Source: Halichondria panicea (Eukaryota; Porifera; Demospongiae; Suberitida; Halichondriidae). Taken from it: 64,000 bases of DNA. Below, piece by piece: positions 22,069 to 34,000 of this stretch; position 1 is the first letter of the stretch, and each line of letters opens with the position of its first letter. Where the stretch lies: the NCBI RefSeq assembly GCF_963675165.1, contig NC_087387.1:3089501-3153500 (forward strand), given 5' to 3'. The notes under the pieces were generated by a model, which was not told the DNA's origin, did no database searches, and worked only from the letters and a program-made list of their open reading frames with translations. The translations under genes were made by a program, and so were the position numbers.

Positions 22069-25000
22069 ATGGAATACCATGTCTCTGCCGGCTTTCGATA
22101 TCTGCCACTATTAATAAGGAGCCAAGTAATTCTGGAAGAAGTAAGTGAACAATGGCACCCGTACCCCCTCCCGGCCGGCCGTAGGCTCTCTGCATGTGTT
22201 ACCATAGATCGATCTCTGGCCATCTTTTATCTATGGTGTGGCCGTATTTTTTCAAAATGCAGTGCCACCCTAACAGAAGCGCTAAGACCCAAAATTTATA
22301 AATTCTAGGATGATTTTTCCTGGCGGCTTAATTATAATTATAAAGCAGCCTGAAGTCGAGGCTATACGCACAATTATTATAGCCTCGTGGAACAGCTACC
22401 TATTATTTTACGTTCTAGTGCTAAGTGCCAAACTCTTGTTCATTAATTTGTATGCCATTGGAAAATGGTTATTTTGGACACTATAAGTGTTAAAATTATA
22501 CTAGAAAAGACAATACTAGCATGACATTGTCGGCAGCGTTACTGTTTTTCACTTTTAGCCAAGATTAAGTCAAGTCAATAAATTGGGGTCCCTGCATGGG
22601 CATAATTAATTATAGAAACTAAAGTTGCAATCTATAGCGCACGTATAAGGCGACCCCATATAATTATCAACTTTTGGACCATCAATTTACTAGTGGTAAA
22701 AATATGAGAATTGTTAGAGAAGGATATGCCTGTGTGTCCAACCTGACATGTTGCAGGAGGAAAAAAACCTCCTGGAGGGTCAAGTGGAAATTGGAAGCGT
22801 ACTCGCCGGGGACCAATGATGTCTCCTTATAAGGTGCCTAAAGACAATTTGTGCATAAATTGTTTTATTTCTACATGTATAAACTACTGTAGCGGGTATA
22901 ATTATTTCGAGGGTACAGTAGACTCTCGCTATTCCGGCTCTCTGAAGTACAGCCACCTCGATACCGGCCATTTGGTTCGGCACGGAATGCTACCTCTATG
23001 TTTACTGCACAAAACTCACCCTGAAGTACGGCCACTCGCTATTCCGTTTACCGGCCAGTGCTGGCTGTCCCAAATAACGTTTTCAATGTAATTTTATATG
23101 TGTATTACGGCCGGATATGATGTTTTGGGTGTGGTTTAGTAAATAAAATTGGATTACACTTAAATAGAGAGCAGAATGATTCATTATCTTTCATTATCCT
23201 CGAGACAAGAACTGCAAATCAGTGATTAGATTCGAGGTAAGGTCGTTTTTAAGCCGCGGCTAATTATCTGAAGTACGGCCACCTTGCTATTCCGGCCAAG
23301 CTGCATGGTCCCAAGGGTGGCCGGATTAACGAGAGTCTACTGTATACATTTTCAACGGAAATGCCTTTAGAAAGGTTTTTGGGGATTTAATTTCGTGGAA
23401 TAGCAGCCTTTTTCAGCATGCATGCCTGCATGCAATATTAAATTCGTTATACGTTCGCGGGTACTTGCTTAATCCGCGAAAATCAAAATCACGAACATTT
23501 ATACCCTCGAAATATACCCGCTATACAGTAATGGTAGCATTTTTTGAATGCAAGTCATGTAGTCTGGATCCTGGAGTATTTTTTTTAAGATTCTCGTTAA
23601 TCTGGTCCCCTTTGGGACAGTGCTGTTTGGCCGGAATACCGAAGTGGCTGCATGTCAGAAAATAGCCGCGGCTAAAAAGCGACCCTACCTCGAATGTAGT
23701 GACTAATTTTGCAGGTCTTTCTCGAGGATAATGAATCATTATAATTATGCTCTCTATTTAAGTGTAATCCACCTGCTTAACCATATACCCAAACGTCATA
23801 TCCGGCCGTAATAAACATTAAAAACCTAGTTTGGGGCGGCCTAGTATACGGCATAGAGAGTAGCCGCATTTCAGGGCGAGTTTTGTGCAGTAAAGATCAA
23901 GCTAGCAATCCGTGCCAAACGAAACGTCTGGTATATCGAGGCGACCGTATTTCAGAGAGCCGGATTAGCGATAGTCTACGGTACTGTATCACTTTTTTTC
24001 ATATACATGTCATCTAGGTGGATGATGTAAATATGATCTCTGATTGGTCGTCTCTCTACCAAGCTCAAAGACCTTACGATCCCTACATTATACCCCTTCC
24101 CATTCGCATGGGCCGTCCAGAAAAGGGGAAAGTCCCTCCCCCGGCTGTAGGAAATCTGGAACTAATGAAAGTAAGCTCCCAAACTTGATGCTACATTTTG
24201 TAAGTGTGTAAGTATTGTAAGTGCGTATAAGTACACCAAAGGCCAAAGCTACATGTAGAGAACTTACTACCACATAATTTATACCACACAAGGTACAGGT
24301 TGTTTATGATTCTTTCCAACAGATTCCAAATTTTTTTCATCTTACTCCAATTGCGATTCAGAAACACTGCAAGGCATTGAAACGTGAGTTATTGTTAATG
24401 AGACTGTATGCCACAGATCATCGAGTCCCAGGGCCGCACCCAGGATTTTGGGTCAGGGAGGGGCAAATTAATTGGGCAAATGAAAATTGTAGGAGCACCC
24501 CGCGGCGTATGCATGCATCAAAAGTGCACGCCAAACTAGAGCGGTCTGGATATTTGAGGGCCTTGGATATTCTGGTGCAATTTCAGCTCACAGGTCATAA
24601 TTATAGCAGTACAAATACCTATTAATGAATCTGCCAGATCCTAGGGGAGTGGGGGAAAAACTACACCCAGGGTGGGTGAATTACCCCCCTCGCCCCCAAT
24701 GCAACCCAATTGACTTTTGGTAATTATTATAAGTGATTGCCAATTAGCTTTAAGTTGTCTATGTAGTTTTTGTACTTACTGTCCCTATTTTGCAGCTCTT
24801 TGCACTCCCTGGCCGGATAATCTTCCACAGATGCCTCTCAAAATAGAGACCAGGAATTATGTGTTCCCAGGCACTACTGTCCGCCACCCAGGAGCCCGTA
24901 AAGTGACACTCAATGTAAGCTTAGCTAACATCGTAAACATAATTATTATTTTTATCAATGTACTTATGTGATGTGATGTGTTGTATAGGTACGCTTGAGT

Positions 25001-25765
25001 GACCTCATGCTCACAGATCACGCAAGAAACAAGATGATCCTGTTGGCTGGACACTGTTACAATCCTGACAGTAGTACCATCAGACTTGTAGGAAAACGGT
25101 GAGTTACACATTTTACGTTTCCCGTCTTATAATTAATACCCAGTCTTTGCTGCTATTTATAGGTGCCCCACAAGGAAGCAAAACCAAGAATATGTTATGT
25201 ACCTACTAAAAGTACTCTATTTGGAGTCAAACGTAAGCAAAACCTCTGCAGTGGTGAATATGCTGTAATGGCTAGTGCAGTCAAACAAGCTATTCCCGTC
25301 CAATTTTAATAAAATTATTATTGTACAGTGGCACCCGTTGTTACATGTAAGTCACTTTTACCGTATTACTACAATAATTATGTCTCGGGTGCCTTTGTCC
25401 AGCGCAACGTCCCATAACCGATGCCATAATGTTGTAAATATAATAGAGAAATGTTTACACTTCGCAATCTGTAAAGGATCGTGATGTCATAAAAGTACTG
25501 GTATAGGTCTTTGCCAAGCAAAGCCATTTAGCACTCGCAGAGTTCATGCATAATTATAATTACTTGCAAAACATTGTAGTAATACGGTATATTAACTAAT
25601 TTTCCACTGGTTTCGCCTCGTTACTAGACAGATCTTTTTTTAATAGAACGTAAGGAGATAGGATTAGTTTAATTTGATATTGCTTTTTATCCATTTTCTC
25701 TAACCACCACATTGCAGCGAGTAGAGCCTTGGGAGCTGTCCAACGATGAAGAGTGTGCCGGTTGA
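22069..25765 (+). CDS. MRPS35: Mitochondrial small-subunit ribosomal protein mS35
   Basis: Exons 22069-22140 (inferred first), 24018-24170, 24323-24383, 24796-24914, 24989-25098, 25163-25232 and 25718-25765 give 210 aa in phase. Exons 2-7 match the conserved core of mS35. The blocks include 'YDPYIIPLPIRMGRP', 'GNLELMK|IPNFFHLTPIAI', 'KHCKALK', 'CTPWPDN', 'LTDHARNKMILLAGHCYNPD' and 'CPTRKQNQEYVMYLLKVLY'. It belongs to the head of the mitochondrial small ribosomal subunit. The first exon has an exact donor (GAA|GTAAGT) and joins at phase 0, and its basic/hydrophobic N-terminus suits a mitochondrial protein. The protein is shorter than the vertebrate one (about 320 aa), so further 5' exons may be missing. 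Exon 1 to exon 2 is split by 1.9 kb of nested MITEs. Confidence 0.85.
22885..23530. mobile_element. AGCGGGTA-type MITE interrupted by a second MITE
   Basis: The ends TACTGTAGCGGGTATA and TATACCCGCTATACAGTA are inverted, with TTTCGAGGGTA/TACCCTCGAAA continuing inward. A different element, 22916-23342, is inserted about 31 bases inside the left end. Relatives are at 46724-46938 and 53847-54034. Confidence 0.75.
22916..23342 (+). mobile_element. pogo-like MITE with TA duplication, nested
   Basis: The ends are CAGTAGACTCTCGCTATTCC and GGATTAACGAGAGTCTACTG, flanked by TA at 22914-22915 and 23343-23344. The interior repeats CCGGCC and GTACGGCCACC blocks. It is non-coding. Confidence 0.85.
23588..23986 (-). 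mobile_element. Second, inverted and older copy of the same pogo-like MITE
   Basis: Blocks such as TTCTCGTTAATCTGG, TTTGGCCGGAATACCGAAG, AATGAATCATTATAATTATG, GTCATATCCGGCCGTA and GAGAGCCGGATTAGCGATAG are the reverse complement, in reverse order, of the element at 22916-23342. The copy is more diverged at its ends. Confidence 0.75.
25359..25589. mobile_element. MITE in the last mS35 intron
   Basis: TACCGTATTACTACAATA at the left is mirrored by TTGTAGTAATACGGTA at the right. It is about 231 bp and non-coding. Confidence 0.75.
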
Positions 25766-25979
25766 TCTCAACTCAGTAAACAGTCACTCATTATTATTCC
25801 TAGGTTAACATTGTTTAATACATCAAAATTAATATTAATTACAGCAACTAAACATAATTATGAGGGCGGTTGACAAACTTGTCATGTACATGAAATAACT
25901 GCCTCCATTATCACATAGTGTTTGTTTGCACAATGTACAATGTAAGTGAAGAGAGCTGCTGCGATAAGTATGTATCAAG

Positions 25980-27541
25980 TCATGTGACAATCTCCAAAAA
26001 GTTGGCGAGATACTCAGAGTGTTTGATGCCAAATGAATACGCTGGGTTTTTTTTGTAACACTCATTCTGCTATAAGAAACAAATTTTGAGAACAATAATT
26101 TATATTAAGGAACAAGGCTTCTAGAGGCATTGACAAAGATGCATGTACTTGGACGAGCAAATTTGATTGGACACACAGACAAACACTATATACCTTTTCA
26201 GGACTATGAGCACCTGGTCCAGGTTTCATGGAGTGGTCCCCTGGTAAAGAACATCGATCGTGTAAGCTGTATGATGGGCTCTTGTGGCCATACACCTGAG
26301 AGTTCACTACGGAGTAGGCACCAGGCCCAGGAGTCTATAAGACATTATACATGTACGTAGCACTAGGGTAGCAAGCTAAACAATTAACCAATGCAATATG
26401 AAACTACGGCCATGCAGACGATCTCATGAAAGCATTCTTGTCTAATTGAGACACTAACTTTAATGCTCTGCAACATGGAATTATTGACCTTTTTAGTGTC
26501 CTCGTGAAAGCTACCAATCTTCGAGCGCCCAGTCATAGAGTAGGCTGGTGTGGACCTCTTGCTAACTATGCTGGAACCCACCAGAGAGGGGAGAGTGTAT
26601 GTGCTGGGTGAAGGATTGTTTCCACTGGACTTCCACAATGGGAGCTCTGGCTTGAGACCAAATGAGTAGTGAGGTGGACGGGACTGCTTCAGGGGACTGA
26701 CCTTTTCGGTGTGATAGGCAGCTGAACAGGGATGAAAAGAAAAAGTTACAGGTTAAATTGTCTCAATTGCATAACAATGCACATGCAGTGTATCCATGGG
26801 CGTTTTATATACAAACTCAGTATAACAATTGCTTGTGATAATTTCTTACCTGGCCCTGGAGAGCAACGTTTATCATGAGACTTTGCCCGACTTAGTAGTG
26901 AATACTTAGGTGTCCCTTCTGTACCAGTCCTGGACACACTTGAAGACACAAAGTAAACTGGCCCAGGGCTACAGAGAATAATGATGTGCTGATTGGTCAC
27001 AGAAGCATGGCATCTCTTAATTGCACATGCAACACGTTTACACTATACTGGCACAAAATTAAATCCTGCAGCATAAAATTATATTAACATACATTTTCAC
27101 CAATTAACACTATAAGACACTGTATGGTAGTACTTATGTATATGCATGTAGCTGTTTGAAGACCGAGGGGGGCCAAAGAGTGCACGTGGGTCTCGTGCTA
27201 GCTTTTAATCATCTATTACTATGAAATTATGCATATAATCATTATGTATGTAAATATAGATACTGTACAACCTATGGACTTACTGATGGAATATCTATCT
27301 CACGTTGGTAAACACACCTGAAAGAGTTGGTGCTCATTGTGGAGAACTGTTTAGTCTTCACACCAAATGAATAGGCAGGTAGCCTTCTTTTGGAGGTTAT
27401 GTGATCGTTATGGCCAGTGCTGCCACGAAGTAGGTATTTGGCTGGTCCAGGACCATTCTCCATGGCTGCTATCTTAGGTCGTTTCCTTTCAGGGGTGACA
27501 TTGATTATTTTCACAGTGTTTGGTGGTGATGAGCGAACCAT
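25980..27541 (-). CDS. ODF3/CIMAP-like PGP-repeat (SHIPPO) ciliary protein
   Basis: On the minus strand, exons 27541-27318, 26968-26850, 26721-26489, 26334-26194 and 26066-25980 give 267 aa, close to vertebrate ODF3 (about 254). PGP repeats recur: 'ENGPGPAKYLL', 'PGPVYFVSS', 'CSPGPAAYHTEK', 'TPGPGAYSVV' and 'KPGPGAHSPEK'. They are interspersed with 'PAYSFG/PAYSMTGR' blocks, and the end 'NPAYSFGIKHSEYLANFLEI' matches the family C-terminus. These proteins lie along doublet microtubules or sperm outer dense fibres. An acceptor-like CTTCCAG just before the ATG suggests a non-coding first exon. It converges with mS35 (215 bp between stops) and diverges from NELL. Confidence 0.85.
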
Positions 27542-28065
27542 GGCGATTATTGTGGGACCTGGAAGTGTGCGATGTGGAAACTTAACTAATTTTTAGCCAT
27601 GCATCTTAATTCGTCTAGATGCTGGCCAATCATTAAGTTATAGGTAAAACTGACACTGTAGCAAGTAGTAGTATAGACTGCATGCATGTATGCTTTATTG
27701 CAACAATGACAAAAGCTGTAGCTAGATCTACTACACAGAGTTTTAACAGTTAACAACTCTATAGCTAGACTAGTAGGCCTATGTGTTGCAGTAATGTTCA
27801 GCTAGACAGTGAGTCAAAACTTGCCTCAAAATTGAAAGTAAAATTGATGTACATTGGAGCTTACCTTTCCAGGGAATGTCCCATCAAATATCACGTGCAC
27901 TTAATTCATTTCCTGTTACCAATCTTATAAAGGAACTTCACCACATGGATAATGCTGCAATCAAATGCAGAGAAGCACCTGAACTAGTAAGAAAAGATTC
28001 CTTTACGGTAGATACCTGAGCTAGATCTGATTTGTTGTGTGCCTCGCGACACCTTATCTACCAAG
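27542..28065. promoter_or_regulatory. Divergent intergenic region between ODF3-like and NELL
   Basis: The two start codons are 525 bp apart in head-to-head orientation, so the promoters of both genes, and possibly a shared one, must lie here or in leader introns. I see no TATA box or strong motif. Confidence 0.4.
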
Positions 28066-31000
28066 ATGGATTCCCATAGTCAAGTGGTTCTTTTCCTACT
28101 GTCAGTTGCACTGGCCGTACAAGGAACTTTAGCTGGTAAGTTGAATGGGTTCTTGTTTCCAAACGTCTCCTAAAGTAGACTAACTTCGTTTGTTGGAAAC
28201 AGTGGGGGGAGTGTGTTTGTGTGGTGTTAATTGTTACAAACACTAGTTAGTACTTCTACTACAAATTAAATGCCATTGCTCTCTAGGTTGTCGTATACAG
28301 TTCATTTTTAGTATCATTGTATAACAAACTTAATCCTGCTGATAATTATCTTACTGGAGTTTGCAGAATCTTTGCAACATATCAATAACAGCGGTGTGCG
28401 TTCCCTTATATGGAAAATGTTCAATATTTGAGTAGTAAAACAAACCACGGTATGTGTGGCTCTTCTCATCACTGCAACTAGACAGTAGGAGGGCCAGTTT
28501 GTCGCAGCATATGTACACCTCCTGTTAGGCGTAGTAGGTGTTAACGGTATTCATTGAGTAACAGCTAGCACTTTAATGATATCCGATTACTACGTAGAGT
28601 TGTTTCTCAAAAAACATTGCGGCTGCTGGTTGTCATTGCCTTCAATAGCATGATGATGAAGTCAGGATATGTTTTCGTAATCATAGAAGTGGATGCTAAT
28701 TCCTCATGGATGCTTCCTCATGCACATCTTTTAGATGTTAGTGAGGTCACTGAACTATTGAAATGATTCCGTCCCATCACCGTTAGGCTTCTGATGCAGT
28801 CATGCACCTGCATGCGAGAAGCCCCTCTGTCCCGTTCATTAGCATCCAGCTGTGTTCCAGTTGCTATAATGCACCTTGTGTTTGTATTTTACTGTAACTG
28901 GAGTACACTTGATGCTCAGTTGTGATTCATCTTTGTTCTTTTTTGTGTGTACTATAATTATGGCATTACTTTTGACCTTAGGCGCGTGGTGTTCATCCGA
29001 TAGATAAAAGTCCTTTCAATTAAGTGTTGCCTTACTATTTGGAGAAGGAATATCTGTGTGCATTTATATACTGTCTTTGATAATCCAACAGTATCATTTT
29101 ACCACCCCCACTGGGTTTACCCTTGCTTTTCATCAATTGAATTTGTTGAAGTTCTTAGTAGGTTTCTCTCCACAACAGCAATAATTATTAAGGCCTGGTT
29201 TGAATGCTTTAAAAACCCTTCGTTTTCAATTGCGCTGTAGCGTCTTCGCATGAATTTTCCCGTTGAAGTATCACATGCCCATCACCTGTACTGAGATTTG
29301 TGTAGTTTTTGTAATGTACATGCATGTTCACAACATCAAACAATGGTTTGTGCTAGCTCTGTCAATAGTTTCCGATTACTGTGTACATGTATAGCTGCAT
29401 ATGGTTATCACATTCGTTGACTACAAACCTTATTGTGATAGTGTTGATATGGCATTTGCCTGTTTGTCACACTTATCGTTGAAGCACCGTGAAGACATGT
29501 GTGTTCGAGAGCATTCTTCTGTCGAGTAGTGAACACCCTGTTTGGAAAGCAATTGTCCACTGGTATGTCTGCCAATGTCAACCCACCTTTTGCTTGAGCC
29601 GGTAAACATGTTTGTAGACCATGAAGTAACCTGATACACGCTCACTTGTTACTGGTCACACGTAGTAAACGGTAGATCATCATCCTGTGTACATCATTGT
29701 CCTACCTGGTCAGCATACATCTGCACTTCCTTTGCCATGCATCATTAAAAAGCAATAATTAGTATATGGGTTGAGTGCCTTTTTTTGATTTAATTGGTAC
29801 AAAGAATAACCTCTACATGAGGTACACAACAATTTGACACTGTGTAGGATAAATAAGAGATAATTATGTAGAATACACAAACATTGTGTTTGTGTCTATT
29901 GATGGTGCTAATGCATCACACAGGGTTTAGCAAAGGTTTCCGTGACCAGGTTGCTGTGCAGCACTTGAAGTAATTGATGGTGAAGAGAGTACTAGTGATG
30001 TGGTTTGTGTGTGGTGGGGAAACTTACCACCTCTTTGGATGTGGTGTATGGAGGTGTCTTATGAACACCCTGGATTTGATTATGTGGGTGGCATTTGTCT
30101 GGATAGCATTCAGGCAGATTGATTTCCCTCCCTTCTGGGATTCTCTTTTGCAAACGGGGTTTTAGTGGTACCTACTTGAAATTAGAGAAATTGACCTCAA
30201 GCAGTAAAAATAGTAGTGATTGAGTATATACATAGCTGAAATAGAATTCTATGGTCCCACCGTGCCCACTAGTGATCAACTTACACGAATATCATATTTT
30301 CTGCTTTTGTGTGTGTCAAGTGAGGTGAAAATTGGGGGTTGTAAAAATAGATGGGTCATCTACATTACTGACACACTAGTGGCTGTGCTTAGGGTGTGAC
30401 AATAGCAGACGGATAGAAATTCTTTTTAGTGTGTGAGAATCCAGTTCTACACCCACCTAATCCCAGTGTCTGGTTGTTGGAAATTTGAGCTCTACATTAG
30501 CATATCCTACTTTAAATTAAGCATTCCTTTTAGTATGTAAATTGATTCCGACACCCACCACCACATTACAAGCAGTGCTATATCTGTTTGTTGGCCTCAG
30601 GTTCATTAAAAGTACAGTAGCGGTCAATATAAAGTTCCCATTCCGTTTACGTAGTCCCCATCTTACGTTTGAAGAGTTTCCGTTTTGACAGCGTCTTAAA
30701 AAAGCATTAAAATTTAAAACGCGTTCTCAAAGCAATAATTATTAGTCAACTTGAGCAACATAGTAGCTAGGTTCTTCATAGCTGCGAAAGTTCGATAGCT
30801 AGCTGCATGCAGAGCTGCATAGGTGTAGACCAGAGGAGGTACGACAGGAGCGGTGCAGCTCAGGCAATTAGCCTTAGATTGAACAATAATTATCCGCCCA
30901 CGTCGTATGTTTTTGCTGAGAATAATCGGAGGCTAATTGCTTGAGCTGCACCGCGCCTGTCGGACCTTCTCTGGGTGCAGACAGAGTAAGTTAAGAACGA

Positions 31001-34000
31001 TTGAATAGTGAATATACACACAACGTAAAATATGTGAGCGTACTTCTAGCGTTTGTTTTGCATTGTATCAGCGTGCTGTGCACATACTACGTAAACAAAA
31101 TGGAAACAATAATATTATATTGACCGCTCCTTGAAAAACCTGGCAAGATATTTTATTGCATTATGTACATGTAGGTACAATTCATTCTAAACAGCAATTG
31201 TTGTGGCTAGAGTGTGTACATGTCATTGATTGGTTCTAGGAAGTCCTTCCCTGTTCCAATTAATTGTATCGCTTTGTCATAGGTTTGTACATGTATTCAT
31301 TACTGTACGTACACTTATTCTGCTGGTGTATGTATGTGTCAATATATTTTAGGTACCACCAATTATTTGCTGTCACTTAGTGCAAAGGTTGAGCATGTGT
31401 CTAAGTTAAATGTAATGAGAGAAAGCAGACCGTACACATGTGTGTTTGGTATGACTGTTGATCCACACCTTCTACCCAAAAGTCATGGTAATAATTACGT
31501 TAGCGGCTGCATTGACAAAGTGTTGTAGAGACTAGGTAAACCACAGCATCCAGAACTATGTAACATTACACTCGCTCACATGTTGTTTGGTGTATCCAGA
31601 ATCTTGTGAGTTTGAGTCTCTTCTACAATAGAACCACTACAGGTAATTCTGTATCCATCAACATTGGCGCAGTTTCTCATGTATGGGGGTTGTGCAGCTG
31701 ATACAATGTATGTACAATGCCCCCCTAACCCACTGTCACTCTGTCTACTTGATTTCCACTCACAGCATGCAGTACACAGTGATATATGAAACAGTGATAT
31801 AATTATATGAAACACAGATGATATGTTTTATTCCCATCAAAAATATGTACACTGTTACAGTACTCACTGTTACAGTACTGACTGCTAGTTTAGTCTGTTT
31901 GTCACACTTAGCTTGTTCTTTCATGCAGTATAGTCATAATCTCCAAGTGTTTATTTTGACTGGGTGCTGGCATCTTAGAGCATAATATCATTCTTAACTA
32001 CTAGTATTATCACAAACTTCATTATTATGCCTCGAGGCGTAGTCGCACAAGGAATACGGTAAAGCTGACTGTGTGTGTCTGTATAACTGCTCAACACTTG
32101 CAATACAACGAAAACTAACACCTTTTATAGGCTTATATCCATGTTCTCGAGTTATGACTACTTTTAAGGCTGTTGCAGTCTCTTCAGAATCTTTCGTAGC
32201 ATCTGTTCGCACAAACTGTCTTATTAAACTTACGATGAGTTAGCCTTGGCACTGAAGCGCTAGCTGTTTGTTAGCTACTACAAGAGTCAGAAAAGAGCTG
32301 CAAAGCTGTACGTACTACGTGTACCAGAAGCAGCAGCCATTATGACCTCTGACCATTTTGTAGATCCACCCTTTTTTAAATTATTTCGGAAAGTAGAAGT
32401 GAAGATAAATTCATCAAGCCATCAAATGTAGACTTTTGAGCTCCTCTTCTATAACACTCTAAATACGTATGGTCAACAATTGCTAATGCAAACATTAATT
32501 TTGTTCGTAACAAGTCATAACACATACAAATTAAGCAAACAAATTACGCCTTCTATAAAATTTTGGAGCGAAGCAAACATACCGAGAGGCATTAGCGCAG
32601 CTTGCAACATTCATTTTTAGATTGTCTAGTAAAGGAGCGTGATCAAATTTCTTCGAATACCTTCGAGAGTTCCTTTATGTTTGTAAAAGGTGTTAAATGA
32701 TCAAACCTGTTGATTCGGAACACATATCTTGGCTCCTTCTAAAGAACTTCTTTGAAGTTGCATTCCATTCAAGATTGAGTTAGTTTGCTGTGATAGTATT
32801 TCAGAAATTGTTGTATCTTCTACACGTTATTTTGGCCAAGGGCGTTGGCCATGGTATTTTACCTACGCTGTATGTATCCTCCCATGAAAGTCAGTAGAGG
32901 ATTTTCCCTAATGATTTATCCTCATATCTTTAGATGGTTCAAATTGTGCAATAAGAAGCTGAGATTTCACGCACACACACACACACACACGCATACGCAC
33001 ACGCACACACGCACACACATTCGCTCACAGGTACAGAGACAACATGCCCTCGAACAACCATCTCAGAGGAATTACACATAGATATATTTACTGAACTATT
33101 ATCGAACCACACTGACCAAGCAAAGCAGCTTCAGACAGCCCCTCTTGTGGGCAACATGGACCCCATGGCACCAGCTTATGAATTCAGGGGTGCAGGAGTT
33201 CATCTCACTGACCGATTCCTCTCGGACACAATAAGAGTTCACTCCTGCATGACGAATGAGATCACAATGTTTGGATCTGTGTTTTTCAAGGACGGGAACT
33301 CTGCTGGTCCTCTGATAGAGCTCTCATATGCAAACAGTTTTGGACCAAGTTTGCCTGTGTTCTCTCTGCGCATGGATGCCCTCGCTGATGAAATCATTGT
33401 TGCTTACAGGTATGTTGGATGAAATATACAAACAGATAACAGGTCAATGAGGCCTTCGCTAATAATTATATAGTTACATAGCAACCAGAGAAGGTCTAAC
33501 ATGCGTGCATGAATCATTACAAGCTCGGTGCACGGATGTCATTGGCGGTCATGTGACAACATCGATAACATCCAGGCCAATGCACTCATGTCGGACCTCG
33601 TCTGCGTAGCAATAGTGCACAACATTTTCCCTCGACTGAAGATTATCATTATTACATCACTTATTATATATTCATTGTAACGTTGTCAATGCAGACATCT
33701 TGGCAATCTCCATACTGAAGTGTTCAAGGCCCGGCTCCACAGTGGCAAGTGGAGGAGGTACGGCGTGACCTTAAGTGGGAACCAGGCCCTTGTGTACGAT
33801 GACTGTCAGCTGACTCACCAGAGAGCAATCCCTTTACCGGACTACTGTGCCAATGACTCCAGCCTGATCATCTCAGTGGCTGACTCTGCCATCAAGGAAA
33901 ACGAGCAACTTCCAGGCACTGGTGTCTTTGTGAGTGTGCTTTTGTACGAGTACTGCATGTACATCAGTAACATAATTATATGTACATGCTTGTGGTTGTG

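Larger units (their letters stand above)
28136..33030. other. 4.9-kb first intron of NELL
   Basis: It contains a nested repeat at 30618-31128, a dispersed-repeat copy at 32025-32400 and a (CA)n tract just before exon 2. The open frames inside are short and lack exon borders. The size is large for this locus and leaves room for enhancers, but no motif cluster was recognised. Confidence 0.6.

Noticed and set aside
22757-22831. Basic open stretch GKKPPGGSSGNWKRTRRGP after an acceptor-like TTGCAG, as an mS35 exon
   Set aside because: Its frame needs an incoming phase that no neighbouring exon provides, and its donor is poor. Exon 22069-22140 joins 24018 cleanly without it.
24018-25765. These exons as the C-terminal part of IDE
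   Set aside because: IDE ends at 20698 with an exon matching its known C-terminus. The later exons match mS35.
29974-30165. 63-residue open frame in NELL intron 1 as an exon
   Set aside because: It has no acceptor/donor pair in phase and no similarity to NELL modules.
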